A DNA stretch of 64,000 bases, from positions 1 through 64,000 of the forward strand of contig CAZAFL010000015.1 in NCBI GenBank assembly GCA_964484465.1, written 5' to 3'. The position numbers were made by a program, and so were the translations under genes. Source of the stretch: CAZAFL01 sp964484465 (GTDB lineage Bacteria > Bacteroidota > Ignavibacteria > UBA10030 > SZUA-254). Under the pieces are notes generated by a model. It did not search any database, was not told where the DNA came from, and was given only the letters and a program-made list of their open reading frames with translations. The first letter of the stretch is position 1. Each line of letters opens with the position of its first letter. This document shows, in pieces, positions 8,399 through 17,243 of this stretch.

Positions 8399-8431
8399 GT
8401 GTCCTCCATGGATGTAAATAATATCCATCAA

Positions 8432-8460
8432 AAGCTAAAGAGTTTATTGTCCAATGTCAA
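8432..8460 (-). promoter_or_regulatory. Promoter of the small membrane protein
   Basis: Minus-strand TTGACA (8455-8460), 17-base spacer, TAGCTT (8432-8437). The leader contains an inverted repeat ATGGAT/ATCCAT (8408-8413 and 8423-8428, 9-base gap) just before the ribosome-binding site, which could mask it in a hairpin (inference). Confidence 0.5.
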
Positions 8461-8490
8461 GTATTGAGATACGTTGGACAGGCTCATAGC

Positions 8491-9369
8491 TTATTGTGAA
8501 GCTAACTTTCGAAGAAGCTTTAAATTCATTTTATCCTCTTGTAAGTCCTCACCTTTTGGTGTTTCAAGTATTTTAGGAATATGTGTTAATCGTTCATCCT
8601 GCATCAAACACCGGAAGCCCGTTGTTCCGATCTCCCCTTTGCCGATGTGTTCGTGGCGGTCTACCCGCGAGCCGAGAGGTTTCTTTGAATCGTTTGTGTG
8701 AATTGCCACCAGATTCTTCAAGCCGATGACGTTATCAAATTCTCTCATCGTCGATTCATATCCCGCCTCGGTGCTGATATCATATCCGGCTGCGAAAATA
8801 TGGCATGTATCGATGCACACTGCCATCCGTTTCCGGTCATCGACTCCATCGATGATTTTCCTGAGATGTTCAAAACGGTAACCGACAGCGGTTCCCTGAC
8901 CTGCTGTTGTTTCGAGAACACTCAGAACTCTGAAGCTACACGTTTGCTCATGCGCCCGGTTCAGCGATTCGATAATTTTTCTGATGCCCTCGTCTTCTCC
9001 CGCCCCCATGTGTGCCCCGGGATGAAAGTTGAGGTAGGGGATACCGAGAGCTTCACAGCGTTTCAGCTCGTCGACAAATGCTTCTCTCGATTTTTTGAGG
9101 ATTGTATTATCGGTTGCAGACAGATTAATCAGGTAACAATCGTGAGCGACAACCGGAGCGATTGTTGATTTCGAGGCTGTAGTTTTGTAGCTTGCGATGT
9201 CTTCATCAGTGAGTGGCTTTGCGCGCCACTGCGTATTGTTTTTTGTGAAGACCTGTAACGTACGGCACCCGGCAATTGTTGCACGCTCAAACGCGGTATG
9301 AATTCCTCCTGCAATTGACTCGTGAGCGCCGATGAGAGGTTCAAAATGTTTTTGTTGATTCTTGTTCAT
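8491..9369 (-). CDS. nfo: Deoxyribonuclease IV (AP endonuclease)
   Basis: Cleaves DNA 5' of abasic sites in base excision repair. The 292-residue TIM-barrel protein carries the zinc-ligand motifs of the Nfo family in order: FHPGAH, the glutamate in VLETTAG, DTCHIFAAGYD, HTNDSKKPLGSRVDRHEHIG and LETPKG. Length is normal for the family. I chose the ATG at 9367-9369 over an in-frame TTG four codons upstream. It is divergent from anmK, with about 40 bases between the starts. Confidence 0.96.
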   Translation of the reverse strand: MNKNQQKHFEPLIGAHESIAGGIHTAFERATIAGCRTLQVFTKNNTQWRAKPLTDEDIASYKTTASKSTIAPVVAHDCYLINLSATDNTILKKSREAFVDELKRCEALGIPYLNFHPGAHMGAGEDEGIRKIIESLNRAHEQTCSFRVLSVLETTAGQGTAVGYRFEHLRKIIDGVDDRKRMAVCIDTCHIFAAGYDISTEAGYESTMREFDNVIGLKNLVAIHTNDSKKPLGSRVDRHEHIGKGEIGTTGFRCLMQDERLTHIPKILETPKGEDLQEDKMNLKLLRKLASQ

Positions 9370-9410
9370 CGTTGATTTCAATATAGCAAGTTTACTGCGG
9401 CGAACAAAAC

Positions 9411-10592
9411 ATGAAAATATTGGAACGACTATTCAAAAAGAAAAAAAAGCTCATTGTCGGCCTGATGTCGGGTACTTCAGCTGACGGGATTGACGCTGTG
9501 CTCGTTGAGGTGTCCGGTTCGGGTGAGAGAACAAAATTCCGGCAACTTGCTTTTGAAACGTTTCCTTATCCGAAAGGATACAAACAGTGTCTCATGAAGA
9601 ATTCGGACCCGGCAACCGCCCGGCTCGATGAGATCACTCGCCTGAATATGTTTGTTGCCGGCATGTTTTCCGATGCGGTGAAACGAATTGTGCGCAAAGG
9701 AGGCAAGAAATTAAGCGCAATCGACTTGATCGGGTCTCATGGTCAGACCATCCATCACCTTTCGGAAAGAAAAAAGTTTTTTGGCAGAAATGTCAGGGCA
9801 TCTCTCCAGATCGGGGATCCATCTGCAATTGCAAAATTAACCGGAATAATCACCATCGGTAATTTTCGTGCGGGTGATATAGCCGTCGGGGGAGCTGGTG
9901 CGCCACTGGTACCGTATTTCGATTATCTGATGCTGCGTTCTCTCCGAAGGAATCGTGCGCTTCTTAACATCGGGGGTATTGCGAATCTTACCATCCTTCC
10001 TAAAAAATCCTCACTGGACGACGTCCTGGCGTTTGATACCGGTCCCGGCAATATGCTAACGGACGCTCTTATGATGGAACTTTACAACACTCCTTTTGAT
10101 GATGACGGAAGGACTGCTTTACACGGAAACATCATCCCCGAATTACTTCGCTCGCTTATGGCACATCCGTATATTCACCGAAGGCCGCCCAAATCGACGG
10201 GGAGGGAAATGTTTGGAGAGTCATTGCTCAAGACGATACTAAAAGAATGGAGGAGGAAAAGAAAACAGGATCTGGTTACGACGGTGACGGAATTTACTGC
10301 GTTGAGCATTTATTATAACTATCTCCGGTTTATCAGTAAGCGCACGAAGATTGACGAGTTGCTCGTCAGCGGAGGAGGAGTCCACAATCGGTATATTATG
10401 GAAGCCTTAAAAAGATATTTTGCCGGCGTAAAGGTAAGGTCGCTTCAGATTGCAGGCGTTTCGCCCGACGCTAAGGAGGCAATTTGTTTCGCCGTTCTCG
10501 CAAACGAGGCAATTTCCGCAAGGCCTGCCAACGTCCCCCAGGTAACAGGCGCTCAAAGGCGAACTATCCTTGGAGTCATCGGCTTACCGTGA
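9411..10592 (+). CDS. anmK: Anhydro-N-acetylmuramic acid kinase
   Basis: Phosphorylates and opens 1,6-anhydro-MurNAc from recycled cell-wall fragments, giving MurNAc-6-phosphate. The 393-residue protein has the ASKHA-fold signatures: GLMSGTSADGIDAVLVEV near the N-terminus, IGSHGQTIHH, GNFRAGDIAVGGAGAPLVPYFD, LLNIGGIANLT, FDTGPGNMLTDALM and a late SGGGVHN. There is a Lys-rich N-terminal stretch before the first strand. No other murein-recycling gene (murQ, nagA) is in the window. Confidence 0.96.
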   Translation: MKILERLFKKKKKLIVGLMSGTSADGIDAVLVEVSGSGERTKFRQLAFETFPYPKGYKQCLMKNSDPATARLDEITRLNMFVAGMFSDAVKRIVRKGGKKLSAIDLIGSHGQTIHHLSERKKFFGRNVRASLQIGDPSAIAKLTGIITIGNFRAGDIAVGGAGAPLVPYFDYLMLRSLRRNRALLNIGGIANLTILPKKSSLDDVLAFDTGPGNMLTDALMMELYNTPFDDDGRTALHGNIIPELLRSLMAHPYIHRRPPKSTGREMFGESLLKTILKEWRRKRKQDLVTTVTEFTALSIYYNYLRFISKRTKIDELLVSGGGVHNRYIMEALKRYFAGVKVRSLQIAGVSPDAKEAICFAVLANEAISARPANVPQVTGAQRRTILGVIGLP

Positions 10593-10641
10593 AATATAGT
10601 TTCTGCAGCGCGCCTTATTCCATGACGACACACCCTGCATT

Positions 10642-11823
10642 CTAATTCTCTCTGGTAAAGAGAAAATATAAGAACACTGCACTCGTTCCCAGCTGGATAA
10701 TCCTGTAAACGCTGAAGTGACGAGTCTTCAAATAATTCCATATCAATGCGCACAGCCAAATCGCGATGATAAAACCCGCACATATCGGGATGGCTGCGGC
10801 GAGTCCGAAATTGTCTCCGAGCAAGGACCGGAGGTTAAGTTCCGGGTTAACGGCGGAACCATAAAGAACAACCAAATGCAGACAATACACGAATAATGAC
10901 TCTTTCCCGAATACGGTAAGAGTGTGTGTCGGTATTGTTATCAATTTTGACAGAAACCAGGACGCAGTAGTTAATAAACACAGACATCCGATTCTCACAA
11001 AGAAATAGTTCGGACTGGTGAGCCAATAGTTGTCCATCGGATAAATCCGGAGCGGAATTATATCAAGTACTATTCCCGCGATTATGAAAACGGCCCCAAG
11101 GACCAACAGCTTGCGCATAAATTGTGGAATACTATTCTGTTCATACGCATTTAGAAATTCCCACGAGACGAGCACGCCGGCAAAGAGGAAACCGGCGAAC
11201 GGGAAGAGGGGAAACGGAGAGCCGTGAGCGCTGTTCATCAATTGTGTAATTACTATGGGAGTTGTATGAAGAAAATCGATATCCCATACGAGCGGTGTCA
11301 GGAAACAGATGAGTAATGTGGAAGTAAGGACCAGCCCGTAGAATCGTGTTTCAGTTTTGAAAAAGAATACAAGAAAGTGAAGGCTGAGTAAACCGATGCC
11401 TATGCACGTAAGAACATCACACTGGAACAATTGCAGGTAATCGTTTATCGTTCCCTCGATGATAATTTTTTTGATAGAAAAAAATGGAAGATGAAGCGCC
11501 AGTCCGAGCAGAATCACAAACGACAGTCTTCGAACTCTCCTTTCCAGAGGAGGTCCCCAATGATGATATTCGATCCAGCGCTGGCGTGTCGAAACAATAA
11601 AGGTAAGTCCTGAACCAAAAAGGAATGCAGGAGCACTCAGCCCGTGGAAAAATTCATGGATTTGAAAGAACGATGTTTGCTGAAGCCGGGGAGCGAGGAA
11701 CGTCCGGACAACATGCCCTTCCAGCATCAGGAGGATAACACCGCTTCGGTACAAGTCGATGAACAGCAAACGTCGATGAATTGCCGGTGAGAGCTGCTGA
11801 AGCGCGGTGTCAGCTTCCCCCAT
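10642..11823 (-). CDS. HGSNAT/DUF1624-like multipass membrane acyltransferase
   Basis: A 393-residue integral membrane protein with about ten predicted helices. The N-terminal part (RLLFIDLYRSGVILLMLEGH, then FFHGLSAPAFLFGSGLTF) matches the DUF1624/heparan-alpha-glucosaminide N-acetyltransferase catalytic family, whose members move acetyl groups from cytoplasmic acetyl-CoA to sugars across the membrane. The sugar substrate here is unknown. The start is the ATG at 11821-11823, 12 bases after the pta stop; a TTG ten codons earlier would overlap pta. It directly follows phosphotransacetylase, an acetyl-CoA-handling enzyme. Confidence 0.75.
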   Translation of the reverse strand: MGEADTALQQLSPAIHRRLLFIDLYRSGVILLMLEGHVVRTFLAPRLQQTSFFQIHEFFHGLSAPAFLFGSGLTFIVSTRQRWIEYHHWGPPLERRVRRLSFVILLGLALHLPFFSIKKIIIEGTINDYLQLFQCDVLTCIGIGLLSLHFLVFFFKTETRFYGLVLTSTLLICFLTPLVWDIDFLHTTPIVITQLMNSAHGSPFPLFPFAGFLFAGVLVSWEFLNAYEQNSIPQFMRKLLVLGAVFIIAGIVLDIIPLRIYPMDNYWLTSPNYFFVRIGCLCLLTTASWFLSKLITIPTHTLTVFGKESLFVYCLHLVVLYGSAVNPELNLRSLLGDNFGLAAAIPICAGFIIAIWLCALIWNYLKTRHFSVYRIIQLGTSAVFLYFLFTREN

Positions 11824-11834
11824 TGTAATTTCGC

Positions 11835-12821
11835 TTATGCTCCCAGGACACAATTGATGGCAACTGTGTTCACGATATCGTTGACACTACAACCCCGGGA
11901 GAGGTCGAAGGCAGGCTTCTTCAATCCCTGGACAATCGGACCGATTGCTTCAGCATTACCAAGTCGTTGCGCTAATTTATATCCGATGTTGCCGGCGTTA
12001 AGGTCGGGGAAAATCAAGACATTGGCATTTCCTTCAACAGAGCTTCCCGGCGCTTTTGACCGGGAGACTTCCGGAACAATTGCGGCGTCGAGCTGTAATT
12101 CTCCATCGACGATAAGTTCCGGAGTTTTTTTTCTGACGATCGCGGTAGCCTGCTGAACTTTATCTATAAATGGATGGCTGGCACTCCCCTTGGTGGAAAA
12201 TGAAAGCATTGCAACCTTCGGTTCCTCTGCTGTAAGTTTATAATGGTTCTCTGCGGTAGTGATTGCAATGTCGGCAAGCTGGTCGACAGTCGGGTCGGGA
12301 ACTACGGCACAGTCTGCAAATGAAAATACTTTGTAGGGAAATACCATCAGGAAGAAGCTGGAAACGACGTTGATTCCTTCCTTCAAACCGATGACCTGAA
12401 TTCCCGCTCGCAAGACATCTCCTGTAGTCGATAATGAGCCGGCAACACTCCCATCGGCCATGGATTCACGCACCATCATAGCGCCGAAGTGGAGGGGGTG
12501 CTTCATGGTCTCCTGTGCCTGCGAAAATTCGACGCCTTTTGATTTACGGATGTTGAAAAAAATGTGGGAGAAGTCGCTCAGCTTGTCTGATTTCTCCGGA
12601 TCGATAATTCGTATGCCGGTCAGGTTAACATTGTTCGATTTCGCCTCGGAAAGAATTTGTGCTTCATTTCCAATAAGAAGGATTGAAGCAAATCCCTCAT
12701 CGGTTATAATGCGTGCGGCCTTCAATGTGCGCGGGTCAGTAGCATCCGGCAGAACGACCGTGCGTCTCGATTGTTTTGCCTTCGCTTTAATCGAGGATAC
12801 AGCCTGTGATGGAACCATCAT
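11835..12821 (-). CDS. pta: Phosphate acetyltransferase
   Basis: Interconverts acetyl-CoA and acetyl phosphate. At 328 residues it is the short PTA_PTB-domain form without the N-terminal regulatory domains of E. coli Pta. Visible signatures include RTVVLPDATDPRTLKAA, GSVAGSLSTTGDVLRAG, VVPDPTVDQLADIA, FSTKGSA and LIFPDLNAGNIGYKLAQR. The ATG start overlaps the TAA of the upstream gene by one base (TAATG), with GGAAG just before, which implies translational coupling. No acetate kinase gene is nearby; an acetyl-CoA synthetase is encoded about 15 kb away. Confidence 0.95.
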   Translation of the reverse strand: MMVPSQAVSSIKAKAKQSRRTVVLPDATDPRTLKAARIITDEGFASILLIGNEAQILSEAKSNNVNLTGIRIIDPEKSDKLSDFSHIFFNIRKSKGVEFSQAQETMKHPLHFGAMMVRESMADGSVAGSLSTTGDVLRAGIQVIGLKEGINVVSSFFLMVFPYKVFSFADCAVVPDPTVDQLADIAITTAENHYKLTAEEPKVAMLSFSTKGSASHPFIDKVQQATAIVRKKTPELIVDGELQLDAAIVPEVSRSKAPGSSVEGNANVLIFPDLNAGNIGYKLAQRLGNAEAIGPIVQGLKKPAFDLSRGCSVNDIVNTVAINCVLGA

Positions 12822-13144
12822 TACTTCCTGTGGTCCTGGTCCAGGCGGTCGATTTCAACCTGCATTGCGACAATGCGGCGGCGGAGATATTCGATGTATT
12901 CATCCCGGGGTCTTCCGTTAAATTCGGGCAGATAGGGTTGAAGGTTTATTCCATTTTTCATGATTGTCTCGAGGATGTATGAATGCGATTTTGCCAGCTC
13001 GATGTATGAGCGTTCCAACTGGTCATATTTCTCTTTGTAATAGATCAGAGGCTCGTTCGCCTGGCGTATATCCTGAAATGCAATCACGAGTACGGAAATG
13101 ATAAGGAGAGAAAAGAAAAGGTACATCCAGACATTAGGCTGCAT
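12821..13144 (-). CDS. Small membrane-anchored coiled-coil protein
   Basis: Unrecognised 107-residue protein: one N-terminal transmembrane helix (about residues 6-24, LFFSLLIISVLVIAF) followed by a charged helical segment with coiled-coil character, ending RRRIVAMQVEIDRLDQDHRK. I place the start at the ATG at 13142-13144, which has GGAG six bases upstream; the ATG nine codons earlier has no ribosome-binding site and would coincide with the predicted transcription start. Its stop overlaps the pta start, so the two are made together. Confidence 0.7.
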   Translation of the reverse strand: MQPNVWMYLFFSLLIISVLVIAFQDIRQANEPLIYYKEKYDQLERSYIELAKSHSYILETIMKNGINLQPYLPEFNGRPRDEYIEYLRRRIVAMQVEIDRLDQDHRK

Positions 13145-13171
13145 TGCGGTCTCCGGAAAAGTTGTTTTCAT

Positions 13172-13200
13172 TATTCAGTTGAGCAGAAAATAAATGTCAA
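13172..13200 (-). promoter_or_regulatory. Internal promoter for the coiled-coil/pta/acyltransferase run
   Basis: Minus-strand TTGACA (13195-13200), 17-base spacer, TGAATA (13172-13177). It lies in the 118-base gap after the decarboxylase gene and could let the pta group be transcribed independently of it. Confidence 0.5.
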
Positions 13201-13262
13201 TTCAAAAATTTCGTGTGAAAAGTTCGCTTTTTTCCTACCAAAAAGCAAATATGATGCTGATA

Positions 13263-14774
13263 TCAGTATGCTAAACCGGACGGGCGCATTTTTTTATCGA
13301 GAGCTCTGCCGAGGTGAATAATAAGTCCCGGCAAAGAGTGTATATCTTTAATCGATGTTCTAAAATTTACGATACATGCCCGCAGAACAAATGTCTTATT
13401 GATGACGGCATTCGATAGAAATGCTTCCCCTTCGTTCTGCATACGCAGGAGCAATTTCTCGTTGAGGTCGTTGAGATAGGATTCAACGCGTCGGTTCCCG
13501 GGCGACAGCCCCTTTGGTACGAATCGGAGTGTCGTTATACTCAGGTCGTTGGTGAATACCTGAAGTTCGGGATAAGTTTTCGAGATAGTAAATAATTCCT
13601 TTGCAAGTGCGATATCATCTGAGATCATTTGGCGATAACCTACGCGTCCGACCTGCCGCAGTGCGAGCCATACTTTCAGTGCCCGGAAGCCTCGGGAATT
13701 CTGAGGACCATATTCGAAATAATTCAGCGGCGTTTCGTCTTCGCTTTCATGAAATCGATAATACGATACGTGATAACTGAATGTATCACGAAGGGCATTC
13801 CTGTTTCTCACTAACGCGCATCCGACCTCAAGCGGCGCATACAACCACTTGTGTGGGTCTACGGCAACAGAATCTGCAAGAGACAATCCTTTCAGATCGG
13901 ATGGAGCATCAGGTAATACAGCGGCTAATCCTCCATAGGCGCCATCGACATGAAACCACAATTTATGTTCACGGCAAATTGTTGCCAGCTCAGGAAGCGG
14001 ATCAATCGCTCCGGTGCTCACCGAGCCGGCAGTTCCTATCACAATAAATGGAAAATCTCCTTTTTTCTTATCCTCCCGAATTTTTCTTTGAAGCGCAGTC
14101 GTGTCGATTCTCAGGCGGCGGTCTGTCGGAATCCATCTGATCGCATCCGTGCCTAACCCGAACATATCGGCAGCTTTATTGATCCATGTGTGCGTTTCGG
14201 AAGAAGTGTACACACGTAAGGGCCTGCCTTTCCTGTTTGCAATTCCTCCAGATCGAATATCCCAGCTGGCTTTTGCTTTTCGCGCGGCAAGAAAGCAGAC
14301 AAAATTTGCCATGTTACCGCCACTCACTAAGATTCCCCCGCAATTTTTTGGATAGCTGATCATTTCAGCAATCCAGCCTATTGTTTGAGCTTCAATTTCA
14401 GTTGCAACGGGAGCAAGTGTAAACGAACCCACATTGGGATTAATTGAAGCCGCGAGTAAATCGCCGAGTGCTCCGATAGGTGCGGCAGATGAGGTAATGT
14501 ATCCAAAAAAATTTCTGTGTCCATTAAACAGGGAGTGGTTGATAAGCAAGTCGGCTGTCTGTCTCAAGAGAATATCAGGCTTCATTCCCCTCTCCGGCAA
14601 CGATGTTGACCGAAGCAACTTCCGGATAGTTTTTGGGGATTCTCCTCTGGTCAAGGGGAGAGAATGAAGTTCGGAAAGGAAATCGGAAACCCGATCAACC
14701 ATACCATACCCCAATTTGCGAAATTCTTTCGGGTCTATTTCAAGAGGTGTCCGTCGGTCAGTATTTTTTTTCAT
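13263..14774 (-). CDS. PLP-dependent group II amino acid decarboxylase
   Basis: Member of the aromatic-L-amino-acid/tyrosine/glutamate decarboxylase family, which removes the alpha-carboxyl of an amino acid to give an amine. The 503-residue length is typical. The PLP lysine is Lys309 in VDPHKWLYAPLEVG; Asp277 in WFHVDGAYGG would pair with the pyridine nitrogen; SGGNMANFVC and TAGSVSTGAIDPL are family signatures. The N-terminal region (TSSAAPIGALGDLLAASINP) matches the aromatic/histidine-decarboxylase branch, but the substrate cannot be read from the sequence. Start: ATG at 14772-14774 preceded by GGGGA. Confidence 0.9.
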   Translation of the reverse strand: MKKNTDRRTPLEIDPKEFRKLGYGMVDRVSDFLSELHSLPLTRGESPKTIRKLLRSTSLPERGMKPDILLRQTADLLINHSLFNGHRNFFGYITSSAAPIGALGDLLAASINPNVGSFTLAPVATEIEAQTIGWIAEMISYPKNCGGILVSGGNMANFVCFLAARKAKASWDIRSGGIANRKGRPLRVYTSSETHTWINKAADMFGLGTDAIRWIPTDRRLRIDTTALQRKIREDKKKGDFPFIVIGTAGSVSTGAIDPLPELATICREHKLWFHVDGAYGGLAAVLPDAPSDLKGLSLADSVAVDPHKWLYAPLEVGCALVRNRNALRDTFSYHVSYYRFHESEDETPLNYFEYGPQNSRGFRALKVWLALRQVGRVGYRQMISDDIALAKELFTISKTYPELQVFTNDLSITTLRFVPKGLSPGNRRVESYLNDLNEKLLLRMQNEGEAFLSNAVINKTFVLRACIVNFRTSIKDIHSLPGLIIHLGRALDKKMRPSGLAY

Positions 14775-14804
14775 AATATCCCCAAAGCAGAAAATTTCAG
14801 GATT

Positions 14805-14833
14805 AATATATGAAATTCCAGTTGTCCCTTCAA
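14805..14833 (-). promoter_or_regulatory. Promoter of the decarboxylase gene
   Basis: Minus-strand TTGAAG (14828-14833), 17-base spacer, TATATT (14805-14810). The 286-base gap 14775-15060 also holds the divergent miaB promoter; between the two I see only AT-rich sequence. Confidence 0.55.
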
Positions 14834-14939
14834 TTTTAATAAAAGTATTTGTTCTGCCGTATTGTCAAACTTGTAATATTGTATTAATCTATGAAATGGC
14901 TACAATTTTCATTAAACTTGGTTAATTTATTTTGATATC

Positions 14940-14968
14940 TTGACTATCTGTCATATTTTTGCTATCTT
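14940..14968 (+). promoter_or_regulatory. Promoter of the miaB operon
   Basis: TTGACT (14940-14945), 17-base spacer, TATCTT (14963-14968). Predicted transcription start near 14975, leaving a leader of about 85 bases before the miaB ATG. Confidence 0.65.
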
Positions 14969-15060
14969 ACTGCACGAATCTGGCGTGATCATTTCAATTA
15001 TTCGGGCCTATCATCTCCTGCGACCCGCAGCGGTACGTGACAGGGAATTTTCGATTCAAT

Positions 15061-16437
15061 ATGGAACGGAAAAAACGAGTATACATCGAGACGTATGGTT
15101 GTCAGATGAATGTTGCTGACTCCGAAGTCGTTCTGGGTATTTTGACACGGGAGGGATATGAAATCACAAATTCAATGTCCGATGCGGATGTTGTTTTCGT
15201 GAACACCTGTAGTATTCGTGACAACGCCGAACAACGAATATACGGAAGGCTGGGAGAATTTAAACGGTTGAAACAAGAAAAGCCGAAAGTTGTTGTCGGT
15301 GTCCTTGGATGTATGGCGGAACGACTGCGTTCTAAATTTGCGGGAGAAAAATCCCACGGCGTCGGACATATTGTAGATGTTATCGTCGGGCCTGATGAGT
15401 ATCGCAAGGTGCCGCAGCTGCTTAACAATGCATGGCACGGCGAAAAAGGGATTGCAGTTCAGCTCTCACGCGTTGAAACATATGATGACATTGTTCCGCT
15501 CCGCACCGACGGCATCAGCGCCTGGATTTCAGTCATGAGAGGGTGCGACAAGTTCTGCACCTTCTGTGTTGTTCCGTTTACACGCGGACGTGAACGCAGC
15601 AGGTCGTTATCGACAGTCGTGGATGAAGTCGAAGAACTCAGCTTGCGTGGGTTTAAAGAAGTAACACTTCTCGGACAGAATGTTAATTCGTATGTAGAAG
15701 AACATTATGACTTTGCGGATTTGCTCGCCGCTGTAGCATCAGTCGACCGGTCGATGAGAATACGATTTACAACTTCTCACCCGCAGGATATGTCGGATAA
15801 GCTTATTGAGACGATTGCCTCCCATTCCAATATTTGCAAGTATGTCCATCTTCCTGTCCAGTCGGGATCCGACAGAATATTACAGCTTATGAACCGAACG
15901 TACGACAGTGCGCACTATTTGAAATTAGTGACGAAAATCAGAATGAGGATACCGGAGGTTTCTCTTTCCACCGATATTATCAGCGGATTCCCGACTGAGA
16001 CGGTGGAAGACCATCGGCGAACCATGGAATTGGTCATGGAAGTAGGTTATGATGGTGCTTTTACATTCAAGTATTCTCCGCGCGAGAATACACCCGCCTA
16101 TTTGATGAACGACGATGTGTCGGATGAAATTAAATCCCACCGCATCAGCGAAATTATTGAACTGCAGCAGCAGATTTCCTATCAAAAAAATCAACAGCTT
16201 TTGCATAAGACGCTGGAAGTACTCATCGAAGGAGTGAGCAAAAAATCTGCAGAGCAATGGCACGGGAAAACGGATGGTAATAAAGTGGTGGTGTTTTCGA
16301 AAGGAGAATTCAAGCGCGGCGATTATGTTCGCGTTCACATCGATCGGGTAAATTCTGCAACGTTATTCGGGACCATATTGCAAAACGAAGGCTCATCTGC
16401 CGGAGGGCGGGTTCTTTCAGCCGAGGTTGCTGCTTGA
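15061..16437 (+). CDS. miaB: tRNA-2-methylthio-N6-isopentenyladenosine synthase MiaB
   Basis: Radical SAM methylthiotransferase that adds the methylthio group to i6A37 of tRNAs reading UNN codons. The 458-residue protein has the N-terminal UPF0004 domain with three cluster cysteines (Cys14 in YGCQMN, Cys50 in NTCSIRDNAEQ, Cys84 in GCMAERL), the radical SAM cluster motif Cys162/166/169 in RGCDKFCTFC followed by VPFTRGRERSR, and a C-terminal TRAM domain. An in-frame GTG eight codons upstream is possible, but the ATG gives the normal N-terminus. It heads a plus-strand run whose genes overlap or nearly touch. Confidence 0.97.
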   Translation: MERKKRVYIETYGCQMNVADSEVVLGILTREGYEITNSMSDADVVFVNTCSIRDNAEQRIYGRLGEFKRLKQEKPKVVVGVLGCMAERLRSKFAGEKSHGVGHIVDVIVGPDEYRKVPQLLNNAWHGEKGIAVQLSRVETYDDIVPLRTDGISAWISVMRGCDKFCTFCVVPFTRGRERSRSLSTVVDEVEELSLRGFKEVTLLGQNVNSYVEEHYDFADLLAAVASVDRSMRIRFTTSHPQDMSDKLIETIASHSNICKYVHLPVQSGSDRILQLMNRTYDSAHYLKLVTKIRMRIPEVSLSTDIISGFPTETVEDHRRTMELVMEVGYDGAFTFKYSPRENTPAYLMNDDVSDEIKSHRISEIIELQQQISYQKNQQLLHKTLEVLIEGVSKKSAEQWHGKTDGNKVVVFSKGEFKRGDYVRVHIDRVNSATLFGTILQNEGSSAGGRVLSAEVAA

Positions 16438-17243
16438 ATCGCGAATTATTCCGGAGAAAAATTTTTTTATGTCGTATGCAGGTTATTGTTCTCGTCATCG
16501 TTACAAATTGTTTTCTCCTGTTTGGACAAACTGGCGATGATGAGATAAAGGATTATATCGGTAAAGTGAATAAAGGACAAAGGGAAGAGGTCAGACAGGA
16601 ATTGCCAAGGCTCGTCGCGAAATATCAGAGCAATCCGAACGTTTTATACCTCCAGGGAAGGCTGAGCTCGGATGGCGTGGAAGCGGTGAAATTCTATCAA
16701 TCAGTGGTCGATAATTTTCCGAAAAGCGAATGGGCCGATGAAGCGCTTTACCGTATCTATCAATATTATTATGCGATGGGACTCTATAGAGCTGCAGAAC
16801 TGAAAATGCAGCAGTTACAGAAGGATTATCCGCACTCCGCGTATGCTCACACAGCGTCTGGAATCAAACTTCCCGAGAAGGATGAAATTGCTGTCAATCT
16901 TCCCTCAAAGGAACCTACGACAGTCACTGCGCCGGAAACTTCTGTGGTACAGCCCGGAACAGCCGTTGTGAGTTCAAAGCCCGTCGCAACAAAACCAGCC
17001 GGCAGTTCGGGACAGTATACGCTGCAGGTAGGAGCTTTTTCGAGTGCGGCAAACGCAGAGAAGCAAAAGAATTTTTTTGAAGAACAGGGATATGCGGTTG
17101 AAATTACGAATAAAGTCCGCAATGGACGCAGTCTCTATTTAGTGTGGGTGGGAAATTATCAGACTGCGGACCAGGCAAAGCTCACGGGCAGGCAGGTCAG
17201 GACAAAATACAAAATCGACTCTATCGTGGTTGAGAGATATTAA
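16434..17243 (+). CDS. SPOR-domain protein with TPR-like region
   Basis: A probable exported, peptidoglycan-binding protein of 269 residues. A hydrophobic segment (about 14-30, MQVIVLVIVTNCFLLFG) acts as a signal peptide or anchor; the middle has TPR-like helices (YQSVVDNFPKSEWADEALYR, as in outer-membrane assembly lipoproteins); a Thr/Pro/Val-rich linker follows; the C-terminal 75 residues are a SPOR domain (YTLQVGAFSSAANAEKQKN, then YLVWVGNYQTADQAK), a fold that binds denuded glycan strands at division sites. The start is ambiguous: a TTG at 16434 overlapping the miaB stop with GAGG upstream, or the ATG at 16476. Confidence 0.85.
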   Translation: MNRELFRRKIFLCRMQVIVLVIVTNCFLLFGQTGDDEIKDYIGKVNKGQREEVRQELPRLVAKYQSNPNVLYLQGRLSSDGVEAVKFYQSVVDNFPKSEWADEALYRIYQYYYAMGLYRAAELKMQQLQKDYPHSAYAHTASGIKLPEKDEIAVNLPSKEPTTVTAPETSVVQPGTAVVSSKPVATKPAGSSGQYTLQVGAFSSAANAEKQKNFFEEQGYAVEITNKVRNGRSLYLVWVGNYQTADQAKLTGRQVRTKYKIDSIVVERY

